64,000 nucleotides of DNA. Origin: Arthrobacter sp. B2a2-09 (lineage in GTDB: Bacteria; Actinomycetota; Actinomycetes; Actinomycetales; Micrococcaceae). Location: assembly GCF_027587375.1 (NCBI RefSeq), contig NZ_JAMXIC010000001.1, positions 124,001-188,000 on the forward strand, written 5' to 3'. Below the pieces are notes generated by a model, which searched no databases, was not told the DNA's origin, and saw only the letters and a program-made list of their open reading frames with translations. How positions within the stretch are numbered: position 1 is the first letter of the stretch; each line of letters starts with the position of its first letter. Both the position numbers and the translations under genes were made by a program. Below are positions 1-8,444 of this stretch, in pieces.

Positions 1-33
1 CCTCCGGAGATCATCATCCGCGACAGCATCTAA
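1..33 (+). CDS. C-terminal end of a LacI-family transcriptional regulator (partial)
   Basis: Only the last ten codons and the stop lie in the window, reading PPEIIIRDSI. LacI/GalR sugar-responsive repressors commonly end in a segment of the form P-x-E-L-V-V-R-x-S, so this is most likely such a tail. The DNA-binding and ligand domains are outside the window. The gene is followed by the remains of a Fic/Doc gene and is not obviously part of the operon that starts at 958. Confidence 0.5.
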   Translation, partial: PPEIIIRDSI

Positions 34-80
34 CCGGGACGGGCACATGGTGGGCGGCCTGGGGTCCCAAGGGTAGTGGG

Positions 81-350
81 TTCTTCGCGGCGAAGCATCT
101 CCTTTCTGGCCAGCGCGGTCTGAGCCGTGATGTCGGGCTTCTCGCCTCCGCCCTGGCGCGCCCCGCAACGACGGTCATGGGCGTCGAAGCCTATCCTCAA
201 CTGGCACTGAAGGCGGCAGCACTACTCGAGTCCCTGGCTAGGTTTCATCCGCTCATCGACCGCAACAAAGGCACCGCCTGGACGCTGATGGTCCTGCTGC
301 TGTGGATCGACGGGGTGTGCACAATGTGCACAGCCTGCCCGTCGGCCTAG
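81..350 (+). pseudogene. Fic/Doc-family toxin remnant
   Basis: In one frame from about 81 to the stop at 348-350 the translation keeps the core of a Doc (death-on-curing) protein: RDVGLLASALARP, then AYPQLALKAAALLESLAR, then HPLIDRNKGTAW. Family members have HPFxDGNKR here; the fragment has R for G and G for R in the AMP/phosphotransfer loop, so it is probably inactive. There is no clear start, and similarity stops at LLLWIDG, after which an unrelated palindrome (314-334) and eight codons follow. No antitoxin is visible. I read it as a decayed toxin whose 3' part was replaced. Confidence 0.6.
314..334. repeat. 21-bp palindrome, copy 1 (core GTGCACAATGTGCAC)
   Basis: Arms GGTGTGCACA and TGTGCACAGC flank a single A, matching at nine of ten positions. 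The same core occurs in a second 21-bp palindrome at 6815-6835. This copy sits exactly where the Doc remnant loses similarity to its family. It could be an operator or a recombination boundary; the sequence does not decide. Confidence 0.55.
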
Positions 351-887
351 GGCGTACGTAGGCCGGACTGGCCCGGACTCGGCATGTTTTCTGGACTTCC
401 CTGTGTTTTAAAGGGTTCGAATGCGGTTCGGGTCCCACCTCGGGCACAGCGTTTCCGCAGCTCAGGGGTCTTTGGGCCTCGACCTGTGCACAAAACGCGC
501 CAAGGTGTTGATACTGACTCCGTTTGGCGCGGCGATTTGGCTCGGCTTTACGGGTCCATGGCGTGTGGGTTGCCCTTGTTGTTGACCATCGGGGGACCTC
601 GCCTCCCGGGGTCGGTGGTCCGGTTTTCTGCCTTATGTCTATTCATCGCGGGAATCGTGGCTTCCAACATGACGTAGGGAAAGCTTTCGTGGGCATCTTC
701 CCGCAGCGACCTCTACAAGAGCCTGCCCGGGCCACTTTCTGACTGTTTGGTACCGTCTCAAGCTAACCATTTGCGCCTGCAGGTGACGGACTCCCATAGG
801 AACCGGCTTTGGCGTTTGATCCCCTTAATCTGCATTGCGACCCTCTGTCGGAACCGCCGAAGCTCGACGGTCACATTCCATCGAGAC
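351..887. other. Gene-free stretch upstream of the ABC transporter operon
   Basis: About 540 bases with no recognisable gene on either strand. Short open frames exist (384-677, 524-742, 747-932) but have no family resemblance, no good ribosome binding site and atypical composition. The stretch may be scar sequence left when the Doc gene was broken. Confidence 0.5.
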
Positions 888-916
888 TTGACTTGTGGTC
901 TGTGCCACTCTAGGTT
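888..916 (+). promoter_or_regulatory. Probable sigma-70-type promoter of the ABC transporter operon
   Basis: TTGACT at 888-893 and TAGGTT at 911-916 are separated by exactly 17 bases, giving a good -35 and an actinobacterial-style -10. Transcription would begin near 922-924, about 35 bases before the start codon at 958, inside the dyad at 919-942. Confidence 0.6.
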
Positions 917-918
917 CA

Positions 919-942
919 AGTTGTACACCTGACCATACAACT
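919..942. promoter_or_regulatory. Inverted repeat operator AGTTGTA-N10-TACAACT
   Basis: Perfect seven-base arms at 919-925 and 936-942 separated by ten bases lie directly over the predicted transcription start. Position and symmetry suit a repressor site; the best candidate ligand-responsive repressor is the HutC-type GntR regulator encoded in the same operon at 3671. The link is inferred. Confidence 0.6.
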
Positions 943-957
943 GAGAAATTGAGGGCC

Positions 958-1905
958 ATGCCGATGCTTTCTCAAGCGGCCCCGGACACGAACCGTGTCG
1001 GGGCGGATGCGCTGCAACAGCGCAGTTACAAGATCGTCCGGCTCAAGCACCCCGGGCGGTGGCTGTCCGGCGTGGCAGTGGTGATTCTGCTCGCACTTCT
1101 GGTCAAGGCATTTGCGGACGGCAAGATCCAGTGGGATGTGGTGGGAAAGTTCCTGACCGCTGAAGTGATTCTGCGCGGCTTTGCCAACACCCTCCTCATT
1201 TCCTTCTTCGCCATGATCCTTGGCGCCGGGCTGGGCACATTGTTCGCCGTGATGCGCCTGTCGCAAAATCCGGTGACCCGGTTTGTCGCCTGGCTGTACG
1301 TTTGGATCTTCCGGGGGACTCCGGTGCTTTTGCAGCTGCTGATCTGGTTCAACATCGCGCTGGTCTTTCCCACCATCACCATTCCGGGGCTGTTCGAGGC
1401 CAGGACGGTGGACGTGGTAACGCCATTTGTGGCTGCACTGCTTGGGTTGGGCATCAACGAAGGCGCCTACATGACGGAGGTGGTCCGCGGCGGCATCAGC
1501 TCCGTCGACCATGGCCAGACCGAGGCCGCCAAGACCATCGGCATGTCGCGATTTCAGACACTGTGGCGGATCATCCTGCCCCAAACAATGCGCCTGATCA
1601 TTCCGCCGATGGGGAACTCGGCCATCGGAATGCTCAAGTTCTCCTCCCTGGCCACCGCCATTTCATTCACGGAAATGCTCAATGCCGCCCAGCAGGTTTA
1701 TTTCGTCAACGGCGCTGTCATCGAACTGCTCCTGGTCTGTGCCGTCTGGTACCTGCTGGGCACCACTGTGTTGAACATTGTCCAGTTCTACATCGAGCGG
1801 TATTACGGCCGTGGCGTGGCGGGTGTTGCAAGCCGTCCACCTTTCCGATTCAGCTTTGGCCTGTCCCGCACGGCACCGCGGCCGGCCAACGAGGAGCGGT
1901 CATGA
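958..1905 (+). CDS. Polar amino acid/opine ABC transporter permease (HisM-type)
   Basis: Inner-membrane permease of the polar-amino-acid uptake family, 315 aa. It has the family features: an early TM helix, the segment [17 protein letters not shown], then [18 protein letters not shown], and the cytoplasmic EAA loop ([20 protein letters not shown]) that docks to the ATPase. The ATG at 958 is preferred over upstream GTG codons because it follows a GAGGG ribosome site and leaves room for the promoter/operator at 888-942. The stop overlaps the ATPase start by four bases (ATGA). Only one permease is present, so a homodimer is likely. The nearby genes suggest the substrate is not an ordinary amino acid but an amino-acid- or urea-like sugar conjugate; that is inference. 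Confidence 0.9.
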   Translation: MPMLSQAAPDTNRVGADALQQRSYKIVRLKHPGRWLSGVAVVILLALLVKAFADGKIQWDVVGKFLTAEVILRGFANTLLISFFAMILGAGLGTLFAVMRLSQNPVTRFVAWLYVWIFRGTPVLLQLLIWFNIALVFPTITIPGLFEARTVDVVTPFVAALLGLGINEGAYMTEVVRGGISSVDHGQTEAAKTIGMSRFQTLWRIILPQTMRLIIPPMGNSAIGMLKFSSLATAISFTEMLNAAQQVYFVNGAVIELLLVCAVWYLLGTTVLNIVQFYIERYYGRGVAGVASRPPFRFSFGLSRTAPRPANEERS

Positions 1906-2669
1906 CGACAGTCGTCAAAGCCATCAACGTCCACAAGAGCTTCAATGGGCAAGCGGTATTGAACGGCGTTGACTTGGACGTCAGCGACGGAGAGGTCCTG
2001 TGCATTTTGGGACCCTCGGGCGGCGGCAAGAGCACGCTGCTGCGCTGCCTGAACCATCTGGAGACCCTCGACGACGGCGTGGTCTGGATTGATGGTTCGA
2101 TCATTGGCTATGAACTGCGCGCCGGCGGTGTGCTGCGGGAACTCCCACCCCGCAAGGTCCGCCACCAGCAGCGGGAAATTGGCATGGTCTTCCAACATTT
2201 CAATCTCTTTCCCCACATGACGGCACTGCAGAACGTGATCGAGGGCCCGGTGAAGGTGCGCAAGGAGCCGCGGGCAGCGGCCACGGCCCGGGGCAAGGAA
2301 CTGCTGGCGGCCGTCGGACTGGGCGACCGAGGCGGAGCCTATCCCTCGCAGCTCTCCGGCGGGCAGAAGCAGCGGGTGGCCATTGCCCGGGCCCTGGCCA
2401 TGAATCCCAAAGTGATGCTCTTTGACGAGCCCACCTCCGCGCTAGACCCGGAACTGGTGGGCGAAGTCTTGGACGTGATGCGCAAGCTCGCCGCCTCGGG
2501 CACCACGATGGTCGTGGTCACCCACGAAATCGCCTTCGCCCGGGACGTGGCGGACCGTGTGGCGATCATGGTCGACGGGACCATCCGCGAGATTGGGCCA
2601 CCCTCAGACGTGCTGGCCAATCCCCAAGACCCGCGTGTGCGCAACTTCCTCGCGCGTGTTCTGAACTAA
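1902..2669 (+). CDS. Polar amino acid/opine ABC transporter ATPase (GlnQ/HisP-type)
   Basis: Cytoplasmic ATP-binding subunit, 255 aa. Walker [10 protein letters not shown] at residues 37-45, Q-loop [10 protein letters not shown], signature LSGGQKQR, Walker [14 protein letters not shown] and the switch histidine in [10 protein letters not shown] are all intact. The long segment between Walker A and the Q-loop ([18 protein letters not shown]) resembles opine/histidine-type ATPases. Translationally coupled to the permease by the ATGA overlap. Powers uptake through the permease at 958 with the binding protein at 2723. Confidence 0.92.
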   Translation: MTTVVKAINVHKSFNGQAVLNGVDLDVSDGEVLCILGPSGGGKSTLLRCLNHLETLDDGVVWIDGSIIGYELRAGGVLRELPPRKVRHQQREIGMVFQHFNLFPHMTALQNVIEGPVKVRKEPRAAATARGKELLAAVGLGDRGGAYPSQLSGGQKQRVAIARALAMNPKVMLFDEPTSALDPELVGEVLDVMRKLAASGTTMVVVTHEIAFARDVADRVAIMVDGTIREIGPPSDVLANPQDPRVRNFLARVLN

Positions 2670-2722
2670 CCCACCATCGCTTCTCTCATCGAAATCACTG
2701 CACCTTAGAAAAGGAATCAACA

Positions 2723-3643
2723 ATGACGATGCTTTCTTGGACCACAAAGACGGCAAACCGGACCGCAGGCCCGGCCATTCTGGCCCTGGCCGTCACTCTG
2801 GCACTGACCGGCTGCGGTGGGAACACCCACGCCTCGGCCCCGAGCCAGGCCGGCGCTACCAGCACCGCCAGCCAGGAATTGCGGGCCATGTTGCCGGCCA
2901 AGATCCGCGATGCCGGCACGCTCAACATTGCCATCAGCCTGGCCTACCCGCCGATGGAATACTCCGACGCCGGTTCTTCGGAGCTCAAGGGAGCAGACAT
3001 CGACATGGCCAAGGAGGTAGCGTCACGGCTTGGGCTTAAGCCCAACTTCCAGAATGTCGATTTCTCCCAGCTAATCGTCTCAGTGACCACCGGCCGGGCA
3101 GACCTCATCTGGACGGCCTTCTCGGACCTGCAGAAGCGCCAGGGCCAGCTCGACTTTGTCGACTACTTTAGGACCGGCAACCAGTTCTTTGCACCGGTCC
3201 AGAACCAGAAGGATATCAAGACCCTTGCGGACCTGTGCGGGCGCACGGTGACGGTCTCCACCGGAACCAGCTGGGTGGCATCCACCGAGGAACTGAGCAA
3301 GTCGACCTGCCCGGCCGATAACCCCATCAAGATCCTCCAGATCCCCACCCAGGCCGAGGAGATCCTGCAGATGCAGCAGGACCGCGCGCAGGCGTCGCTC
3401 ATTGGCTTCGAGGGCATACTTGACCTGCAGAAGCAGCAGCCCAACAAGTTCTATACGATCGGCAACCTATTGGAGCCGGGCAACTACGGCATCGCCGTCG
3501 CCAAGGGCTCCACCGCGCTTCACGACACGATCAAGGCCACTATGGCGGCCATGAAGGCCGATGGGACCTATGGCAAGATTCTGGACCAGTATGGACTCAA
3601 GGCTGGCGCGCTGGAGACTATTACCGCCAACGACGGCAAGTAA
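2723..3643 (+). CDS. Substrate-binding lipoprotein of the amino acid ABC transporter
   Basis: 306-aa family-3 (SBP_bac_3) extracellular solute-binding protein. A hydrophobic signal ends in the lipobox LALTGCGG with Cys31 as the lipidated residue, so the protein is anchored outside the membrane. The body follows the family pattern: AGTLNIAISLAYPPMEY near the start of the mature domain, ELKGADIDMAKEVASRLG, and a C-terminal YGKILDQYGL. It begins 53 bases after the ATPase behind a strong AAAAGGAA ribosome site and delivers substrate to the permease at 958. Confidence 0.9.
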   Translation: MTMLSWTTKTANRTAGPAILALAVTLALTGCGGNTHASAPSQAGATSTASQELRAMLPAKIRDAGTLNIAISLAYPPMEYSDAGSSELKGADIDMAKEVASRLGLKPNFQNVDFSQLIVSVTTGRADLIWTAFSDLQKRQGQLDFVDYFRTGNQFFAPVQNQKDIKTLADLCGRTVTVSTGTSWVASTEELSKSTCPADNPIKILQIPTQAEEILQMQQDRAQASLIGFEGILDLQKQQPNKFYTIGNLLEPGNYGIAVAKGSTALHDTIKATMAAMKADGTYGKILDQYGLKAGALETITANDGK

Positions 3644-3670
3644 AGAAACAGGCGAGGGGGACAAGTACGC

Positions 3671-4432
3671 ATGACAGCTGAGTTTGCGCTCGATCCAAAG
3701 GATCCGGCACCGCTTTATGCCCAGCTCTACCGGGACCTGCGGCAGCGGATTCTTGACGGAGGATACGCGGAAGGAGAGGCCATCCCCTCGGAGACGGTGC
3801 TGCGGGATTTGCACGGCATCACCCGCAGCACTGTCAGGCATGCAGTGTCCCTGCTGGTCTCCGAGGGGCTGGTCCGCCAGATCAGGGGCAAGGGGACAAT
3901 TGTTTCCTACACGCCCATCAACCACAGCATCTGGAACTTCGGCGGCTTCACGGACTTCACCCGAAGCCTTAACGAGAAGCCCGTCACCGAGATCCTCACC
4001 CAGGAGATCCAGGAAGGCCCCTCGGGGCCCCAGCTAAGGCTTGTCCGTGCGCGTGGCGTGGCCACAGACCAGCACCCCACGTTCCTGAACCTTGACACGT
4101 CAGTGTTAGATCTTCGCCGGTTTCCTGGTCTGGAGGCCTTCAGTTTCGACAGGCTGTCCTTATACCAGGTGCTGCGTGAGCACTACGGTGTGGCTCCGGT
4201 CCGCTCCGAACTCACGCTGTCCGTGGCGCTGCCGTCCGAGCTGACCCGGAAAGTGTTCGGCCAGCTTCCCGACGTCCCGGGGTTCATCTGCGCCAGCGGC
4301 GACGTATACAGCAGCGACGATGAACTGGTCGAGCACACCTCGGTGGTGTATTCGCCGGTGCTGGAAATGCGAGTCGGCACGTCCTGGAACGGAACCACCC
4401 CAGCGCAGGCCAAACCGCGGCGGTCGGTTTAG
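3671..4432 (+). CDS. GntR-family regulator, HutC/FarR subfamily
   Basis: 253 aa with an N-terminal winged helix-turn-helix (PLYAQLYRDLRQRILDGGY, then SETVLRDLHGITRSTVRHAV) and a C-terminal UTRA effector domain from about residue 85. HutC-type regulators bind small metabolites such as amino acids, sugars or their phosphates. It sits inside the operon it probably controls, 27 bases after the binding-protein gene; the dyad at 919-942 is its most likely target. The effector cannot be read from the sequence. Confidence 0.88.
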   Translation: MTAEFALDPKDPAPLYAQLYRDLRQRILDGGYAEGEAIPSETVLRDLHGITRSTVRHAVSLLVSEGLVRQIRGKGTIVSYTPINHSIWNFGGFTDFTRSLNEKPVTEILTQEIQEGPSGPQLRLVRARGVATDQHPTFLNLDTSVLDLRRFPGLEAFSFDRLSLYQVLREHYGVAPVRSELTLSVALPSELTRKVFGQLPDVPGFICASGDVYSSDDELVEHTSVVYSPVLEMRVGTSWNGTTPAQAKPRRSV

Positions 4433-4486
4433 GCCTTCCATTTCCGGCAACTGCCGGGACACCCAATATTGAGTTAGGACATTCCC

Positions 4487-5266
4487 TTGAACATCGGAGA
4501 CAGCCGGTTTACCCGGACCTTCAACCAACCCAAGCCCATTCTTGGCATGCTCCACCTCGCGGGGGAGTCCGCCGCGGAACGGCTCGACAATGCCCAAGGG
4601 GAACTGGAGATCCTCCGCAGCCGGGGAATGGACGGCGTCGTTGTGGAGAACTACTTCGGCGACAAGACCGATGTCCGCAACGTTCTGGAATGGTTGGAGG
4701 GCAAGCACCCCGACCTGCTGGTGGGCGTGAACGTTCTGCATGACCACCGGCTCGCCTTCGAGCTGGCCCGCCAATTCCGCGTCGACTTCATCCAGATGGA
4801 CTCGGTGGCAGGGCACCTGTTGCCGGACGCCGATGCGGACTTCGCGGTGGAGCTGGCCGAACTCCGCGGGCAGGTCTCCTCGGTGTTGTTTGGCGGCGTG
4901 CGGTTCAAGTACCAGCCGGTCAATTCCGGCCGCACGGAGGCCGAGGATCTGGTGAGTGGCATGGATCGTTGCGATGCGTTCGTCATCACCGGCGACGCCA
5001 CGGGCCAGGAGACCGATGTGTCAAAGGTGCAGCGCTTCCGCTCCGTGGTCGGCGATTCCTTCCCGCTGATCATTGGCGCGGGATTGACTGCTGCCAATGT
5101 CCAGGAACAGCTGGAGGCGGCCGATGGCGCGATCGTGGGCAGCTTCCTAAAGGACACCCACGTGGACACCGGTCGGATCTTCGGCCCCCACGTGGAGGAA
5201 CTAGTGGCGCAGGTCCTGGCAGTGCGCACGGCCAACTCTGGCGTATATGGGCGGGCCGTACGGTGA
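4487..5266 (+). CDS. BtpA/SgcQ-family TIM-barrel protein
   Basis: 259 aa. The start PILGMLHLAG and the block RGMDGVVVENYFGDKTDV match the BtpA/SgcQ family, followed by barrel-like strands (DFIQMDSV, DAFVITGDATGQETD, PLIIGAGLTAANV). BtpA was linked to photosystem I assembly in cyanobacteria and SgcQ lies in an enterobacterial sugar operon; the enzymatic reaction is not established. A TTG start at 4487 is taken because TTAGGA lies nine bases upstream. It overlaps the next gene by four bases. Its position between a transporter and a kinase suggests a catabolic step on a phosphorylated sugar-like intermediate. Confidence 0.8.
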   Translation: MNIGDSRFTRTFNQPKPILGMLHLAGESAAERLDNAQGELEILRSRGMDGVVVENYFGDKTDVRNVLEWLEGKHPDLLVGVNVLHDHRLAFELARQFRVDFIQMDSVAGHLLPDADADFAVELAELRGQVSSVLFGGVRFKYQPVNSGRTEAEDLVSGMDRCDAFVITGDATGQETDVSKVQRFRSVVGDSFPLIIGAGLTAANVQEQLEAADGAIVGSFLKDTHVDTGRIFGPHVEELVAQVLAVRTANSGVYGRAVR

Positions 5267-5793
5267 GGGTGCTAGCAACTGAGGTGCGGGCGGAGGATTT
5301 CGCACCCTTCGGGCGGGTCCACGCCATGGCCCCGGCCATCCAGCCCGAGGACCCGGCGGCGCGCCTGGTGGTCTCCGCCGGCGATGGCTGGTCCGATGCC
5401 TACACCGCCAACCCGCTCATCAGCACCAATGGGAGCCTCGGGATGACCCTTGGTGCTGGTTTGCCGTTTGCCACGAGTCAGATGGAACGCCACCTGGCCA
5501 CCGAGGAGGCGTTGTTCACCGCAGGTTCGGCCGTCGTGCTCGCTGTCGCGCCGCCCAACGAGGGGAGGTACCCCGAGGCGCATGCGGTGCGGGCCTTCAT
5601 CATCAAGCCAGGCACCGCCGTCGTGCTGCACCAGGGCACCTGGCATGACGCCTGCCACGGGCTGGACGGGGAAGCCCACTACTACTGGATGGCAACCTGC
5701 GGCGGCGACGGCGGGCCGACCTGGACCGATGTCAGCGGCGGGCCGGTTCACATCTCGGTCGATGCAAGCAACACAGGGGCCGAGAATGGATAA
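5263..5793 (+). CDS. Ureidoglycolate lyase-like (AllA superfamily) cupin-fold protein
   Basis: 176 aa. The opening VLATEVRAEDFAPFGRV and the later VRAFIIKPGTAVVLHQGTWHDAC have the spacing of AllA-type ureidoglycolate lyases, where a histidine-bearing PG-x-WH-like segment follows a conserved F. AllA releases urea from ureidoglycolate. No other allantoin or urate genes are here, so true ureidoglycolate activity is doubtful; cleavage of another carbon-nitrogen bond is possible. The GTG start overlaps the preceding stop (GTGA) and the stop overlaps the kinase start by eight bases, so the three proteins are co-translated. Confidence 0.65.
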   Translation: MRVLATEVRAEDFAPFGRVHAMAPAIQPEDPAARLVVSAGDGWSDAYTANPLISTNGSLGMTLGAGLPFATSQMERHLATEEALFTAGSAVVLAVAPPNEGRYPEAHAVRAFIIKPGTAVVLHQGTWHDACHGLDGEAHYYWMATCGGDGGPTWTDVSGGPVHISVDASNTGAENG

Positions 5794-6757
5794 CGCGACA
5801 CGGCGTCCGACGGCATTCTTCATCGGCGATGTTGCACTGGATGTGTATTACACGGCGGAGCGCTGGCCGGGCCTGGCCGACAAGGCATCCTTCCAGGAAA
5901 CCGGCGGCTATGTGGGCGGCAGCATTGCCAACGCGGCGGCAGTCCACGCGGGGCTGGGCGGGTCCACGGAGTTCGTTTCACTGCTGAACCACGGAGCCCT
6001 GACCGAACGGCTGCTTGAGGACCTGGGTAACCACGGGCTGAAGACCATGCACATGCTCTACCACCCGGAGGTTCCAGACCCCCGCAACATGATCTTCCTC
6101 GTCGGCGGCGAGCATGTGGTCCTGTACGCTGAGGCGGGAAATCTACCCATGGCTGTCCCGGCTGCAATGATGGTGGCCCTGCGCTCACCGGGCCACCTGT
6201 ACACGACGCTATCCCGGGCCAAGCGCCTGCGGGCGGCCAGCAACGACGGCGGGGAGCTAGCCGCGGACGAGGTGCTGGCAGATCTGCGCAGCCACGGCCG
6301 CAGGCTGGTGTTTGACCTCGATGTGGACGGTTTTATTGCCGAGGAGGTGGCGTATCTACGCGGATCGGAGGTCATCATTATGAACGAGATCGGCTTTGGG
6401 CTTTCCTTTGGCGGACAGGATCTGGCCGCCGTCAATGACTGGATGCGCAGCAACGAGGTCCGGACCATCATCCGCACACTGGCGGCGGCAGGAGCGGAAA
6501 TCTACGACGGCGCCGGTGTCCAGACGGTCACTGGCTACACCGTACCTGTGGTCGACGTGACCGGAGCGGGGGACACGTTTGGTGGAGCCTTGGTCTTTGC
6601 GCTAGCGGAATCTACAGATCTGCGCTCGGCCGTGGAGTTTGCCGTAGCCGCAGCATCCCGAGCCGTAACCATTGAGGGCCCGCGGGGAGGGGTTGCCTCT
6701 AGTAAGCAGATCGAGGAGTTCCGGCGATCCCAGGCGGTGCCTTTGGCCGTGCCCTAG
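5786..6757 (+). CDS. PfkB-family carbohydrate/nucleoside kinase
   Basis: 323 aa. The N-terminal glycine motif GGYVGGSIANAAAVHAGLGG and the C-terminal catalytic signature VVDVTGAGDTFGGAL, with the aspartate of GAGD as base, define the ribokinase/PfkB fold. It should phosphorylate a sugar hydroxyl with ATP in the cytoplasm. As the last gene of the operon it points to a sugar moiety in the imported compound. It overlaps the AllA-like gene by eight bases. The exact sugar is unknown. Confidence 0.85.
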   Translation: MDNATRRPTAFFIGDVALDVYYTAERWPGLADKASFQETGGYVGGSIANAAAVHAGLGGSTEFVSLLNHGALTERLLEDLGNHGLKTMHMLYHPEVPDPRNMIFLVGGEHVVLYAEAGNLPMAVPAAMMVALRSPGHLYTTLSRAKRLRAASNDGGELAADEVLADLRSHGRRLVFDLDVDGFIAEEVAYLRGSEVIIMNEIGFGLSFGGQDLAAVNDWMRSNEVRTIIRTLAAAGAEIYDGAGVQTVTGYTVPVVDVTGAGDTFGGALVFALAESTDLRSAVEFAVAAASRAVTIEGPRGGVASSKQIEEFRRSQAVPLAVP

Positions 6758-6977
6758 GGAGGGTGCCGACCGGACGTCGATGGCCTCGATCGCCGGCCGG
6801 TGCGCAATAGGAAGGGTGCGCACAATGTGCACACCCCTTTGCCGCCGGGATGGCGAGAAGACCTCGGTCAGAGGGCCCGGACGGCGCGCGGGCCCGCGCG
6901 CTCGTTCCTCGCTTAGACGCCCGCTTCGGGATGCCACGTAAAGGTTCCCGCAACAGTGCAGGAGGTGGTAGCGGGTG
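6758..6977. other. Intergenic region with GC-rich inverted tracts
   Basis: No gene recognised. It contains the palindrome at 6815-6835 and a very GC-rich tract near 6870-6905 (GGCGCGCGGGCCCGCGCG), which can fold on itself and could act as a terminator for the kinase gene or for the convergent gene at 6978. Confidence 0.4.
6815..6835. repeat. 21-bp palindrome, copy 2 (core GTGCACAATGTGCAC-like)
   Basis: Arms GGTGCGCACA and TGTGCACACC flank a single A with one mismatch. It shares the core CACAATGTGCACA with the palindrome at 314-334. The two copies bracket the transporter/kinase operon, this one lying 57 bases after the kinase stop. Confidence 0.55.
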
Positions 6978-7364
6978 TCACAATCGGATGTACGCCCACC
7001 CTTCCCACTGGCGCGTCGCGAGATGGGCTATTGCCGCCGGCACGGATCCGACCCCTGCGAGGAGCTGCCCCGGTGTCAGGTCCGCGGAACGCAGGCTATT
7101 CCGGCACGCAAGGATCCGGATGCCTTGACCGATTGCTTCACCGATGGGCTTCCCCAACGTTGAACCTGTGACCAGCAGACCCACTCCCGGGCCCTGAACA
7201 ACAACCTCAACGGTGACACCCGGAGCGAGGGCTGCCACTGCGTTTGCGGCACTGCGCAGGGTTGCAGCGAGCCTGGCGCTCTCGGCCGGTCCCGCGCTGT
7301 GGACCAGAACACCCCGCGGGGTATCGGCCTCCGGGGTATCGTTTGAAAATTCGGTGTCCGGCAT
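6978..7364 (-). CDS. DsrE/DsrF-like family protein
   Basis: 128 aa. After a short acidic leader it reads RGVLVHSAG, then a helical stretch, then VTVEVVVQGPGVGLLV and GIRILACRNSLRS, the alternating strand-helix pattern of DsrE-like proteins with one cysteine in the position used for persulfide in some relatives. The start at 7364 follows GAAGGAG by five bases. It lies downstream of a LysR regulator and near a YeiH-type exporter, which fits a sulfur-related role. A catalytic role is inferred only. Confidence 0.7.
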   Translation of the reverse strand: MPDTEFSNDTPEADTPRGVLVHSAGPAESARLAATLRSAANAVAALAPGVTVEVVVQGPGVGLLVTGSTLGKPIGEAIGQGIRILACRNSLRSADLTPGQLLAGVGSVPAAIAHLATRQWEGWAYIRL

Positions 7365-7538
7365 GAGGGCTCCTTCAACATCGGCGGGCCAACCTTTGGC
7401 CCGGGGAAGACGTGGGGTGAATATCGCGCCGAGTCTGCGGCCGGCGTAGTGCGGCAACCTCCGCGACGATGGCGACTGTGTGTTGAGACGCGAGTCCTCC
7501 AAGTCTTGCCCCGGCCGGCCGGGTGTTGGTCGTGAGGT

Positions 7539-8444
7539 CTAGTTTTGGGATGTTCTCGGGCTGCGAACGAGCCGCACGAGCTCTGCTTCCGGGCCTGATA
7601 GTTGACGGGGGCCGTTCCATACCGCACGCAGCGCCCGGTGCAGGACAAGATCTTGGACCGGGATGATCTTTAGTTCTCCGGTCCTTACTTGGTCTGCCAC
7701 TGCGAGGGTGCTCATCACTGAAGGGCCCATGCCGGCCAAAACGCTTGTACGGATGGCGGCCGCGCTGCCCAGTTCGAGCAAGGGAGCCGCGCGCGGGTAC
7801 TCGGCCAATGCAAGGTCAAGCGTGATCCGGGTGCCTGACCCCGGTTCGCGGACGATCAATGATGTTGATGCTAGTTCGGCAGCGGAGATGGGCTCCCGCC
7901 GCCGGGTCCACGGGTGTTTAGGGTGAACGACAACGACGAGTTCGTCGCGGGCCACCGTGAGGCTATGCAGGGTCCGGGGGATGGTCGGAGATTCCACGAA
8001 GCCTATATCGCAGGCTCCGCTGGTCACATCCTCGAAAACCTGCGCGGAATTATGGACTAGAAGGTGTATTCGCGCTTCGGGGTGCAGCATTCCAAAGGTG
8101 CCAAGCCAACTGGGTACCAGGTGCTCGGCGACAGTCATGCTGGCAGCTACCGTAAGTGCGGTCCGCCTCTCGGCGCGCAGGGAATCGGTAGCCTGCAGCA
8201 TCTGCCGCGCTTCGGCGAGGATCCTTCGCGCCCAGTGGGCCACGACCGTGCCTTGGGGGGTAAGCGTGGAACCTGCTGGACTGCGCTGCAGTAACGTCAT
8301 GCCCAGCTGGCGCTCCAGCACCCTGATCGATCGGCTCGCGTTGGGTTGAGCCAGGCCCGCCCGTCGACTGGCAGCGCTAAGGCTTCCGTAATCGTCCACT
8401 CCAACTACTAGCTCCAGTACGGTCAGATCCGGCCACTTTGCCAT
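7539..8444 (-). CDS. LysR-family transcriptional regulator
   Basis: 301 aa with an N-terminal winged HTH (ELVVGVDDYGSLSAASRRAGLAQPNASRSIRVLE broken across helix 2 and the recognition helix) and a C-terminal periplasmic-binding-like sensor domain from about residue 90. It is divergent from a YeiH-type exporter gene, the arrangement of the enterobacterial yeiE-yeiH pair, in which YeiE is a LysR regulator responding to sulfite. It most likely controls the exporter from the shared intergenic region 8445-8610. The sulfite link is by analogy. Confidence 0.85.
   Translation of the reverse strand: MAKWPDLTVLELVVGVDDYGSLSAASRRAGLAQPNASRSIRVLERQLGMTLLQRSPAGSTLTPQGTVVAHWARRILAEARQMLQATDSLRAERRTALTVAASMTVAEHLVPSWLGTFGMLHPEARIHLLVHNSAQVFEDVTSGACDIGFVESPTIPRTLHSLTVARDELVVVVHPKHPWTRRREPISAAELASTSLIVREPGSGTRITLDLALAEYPRAAPLLELGSAAAIRTSVLAGMGPSVMSTLAVADQVRTGELKIIPVQDLVLHRALRAVWNGPRQLSGPEAELVRLVRSPRTSQN

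Noticed and set aside
413..452. tRNA-like 3' part (GGTTCGAAT and GGTTCGGGTCCCACC)
   Set aside because: T-arm-like bases are present but no paired acceptor, D or anticodon arm can be drawn around them, so neither a tRNA nor an attachment site is supported.
916..1584. Reverse-strand open frame over the ABC permease
   Set aside because: Histidine/glutamine-rich shadow of the permease gene with no conserved features.
5263..5793. Allantoin degradation pathway
   Set aside because: Only an AllA-like gene is present; allantoinase, allantoate amidohydrolase and glyoxylate genes are absent.
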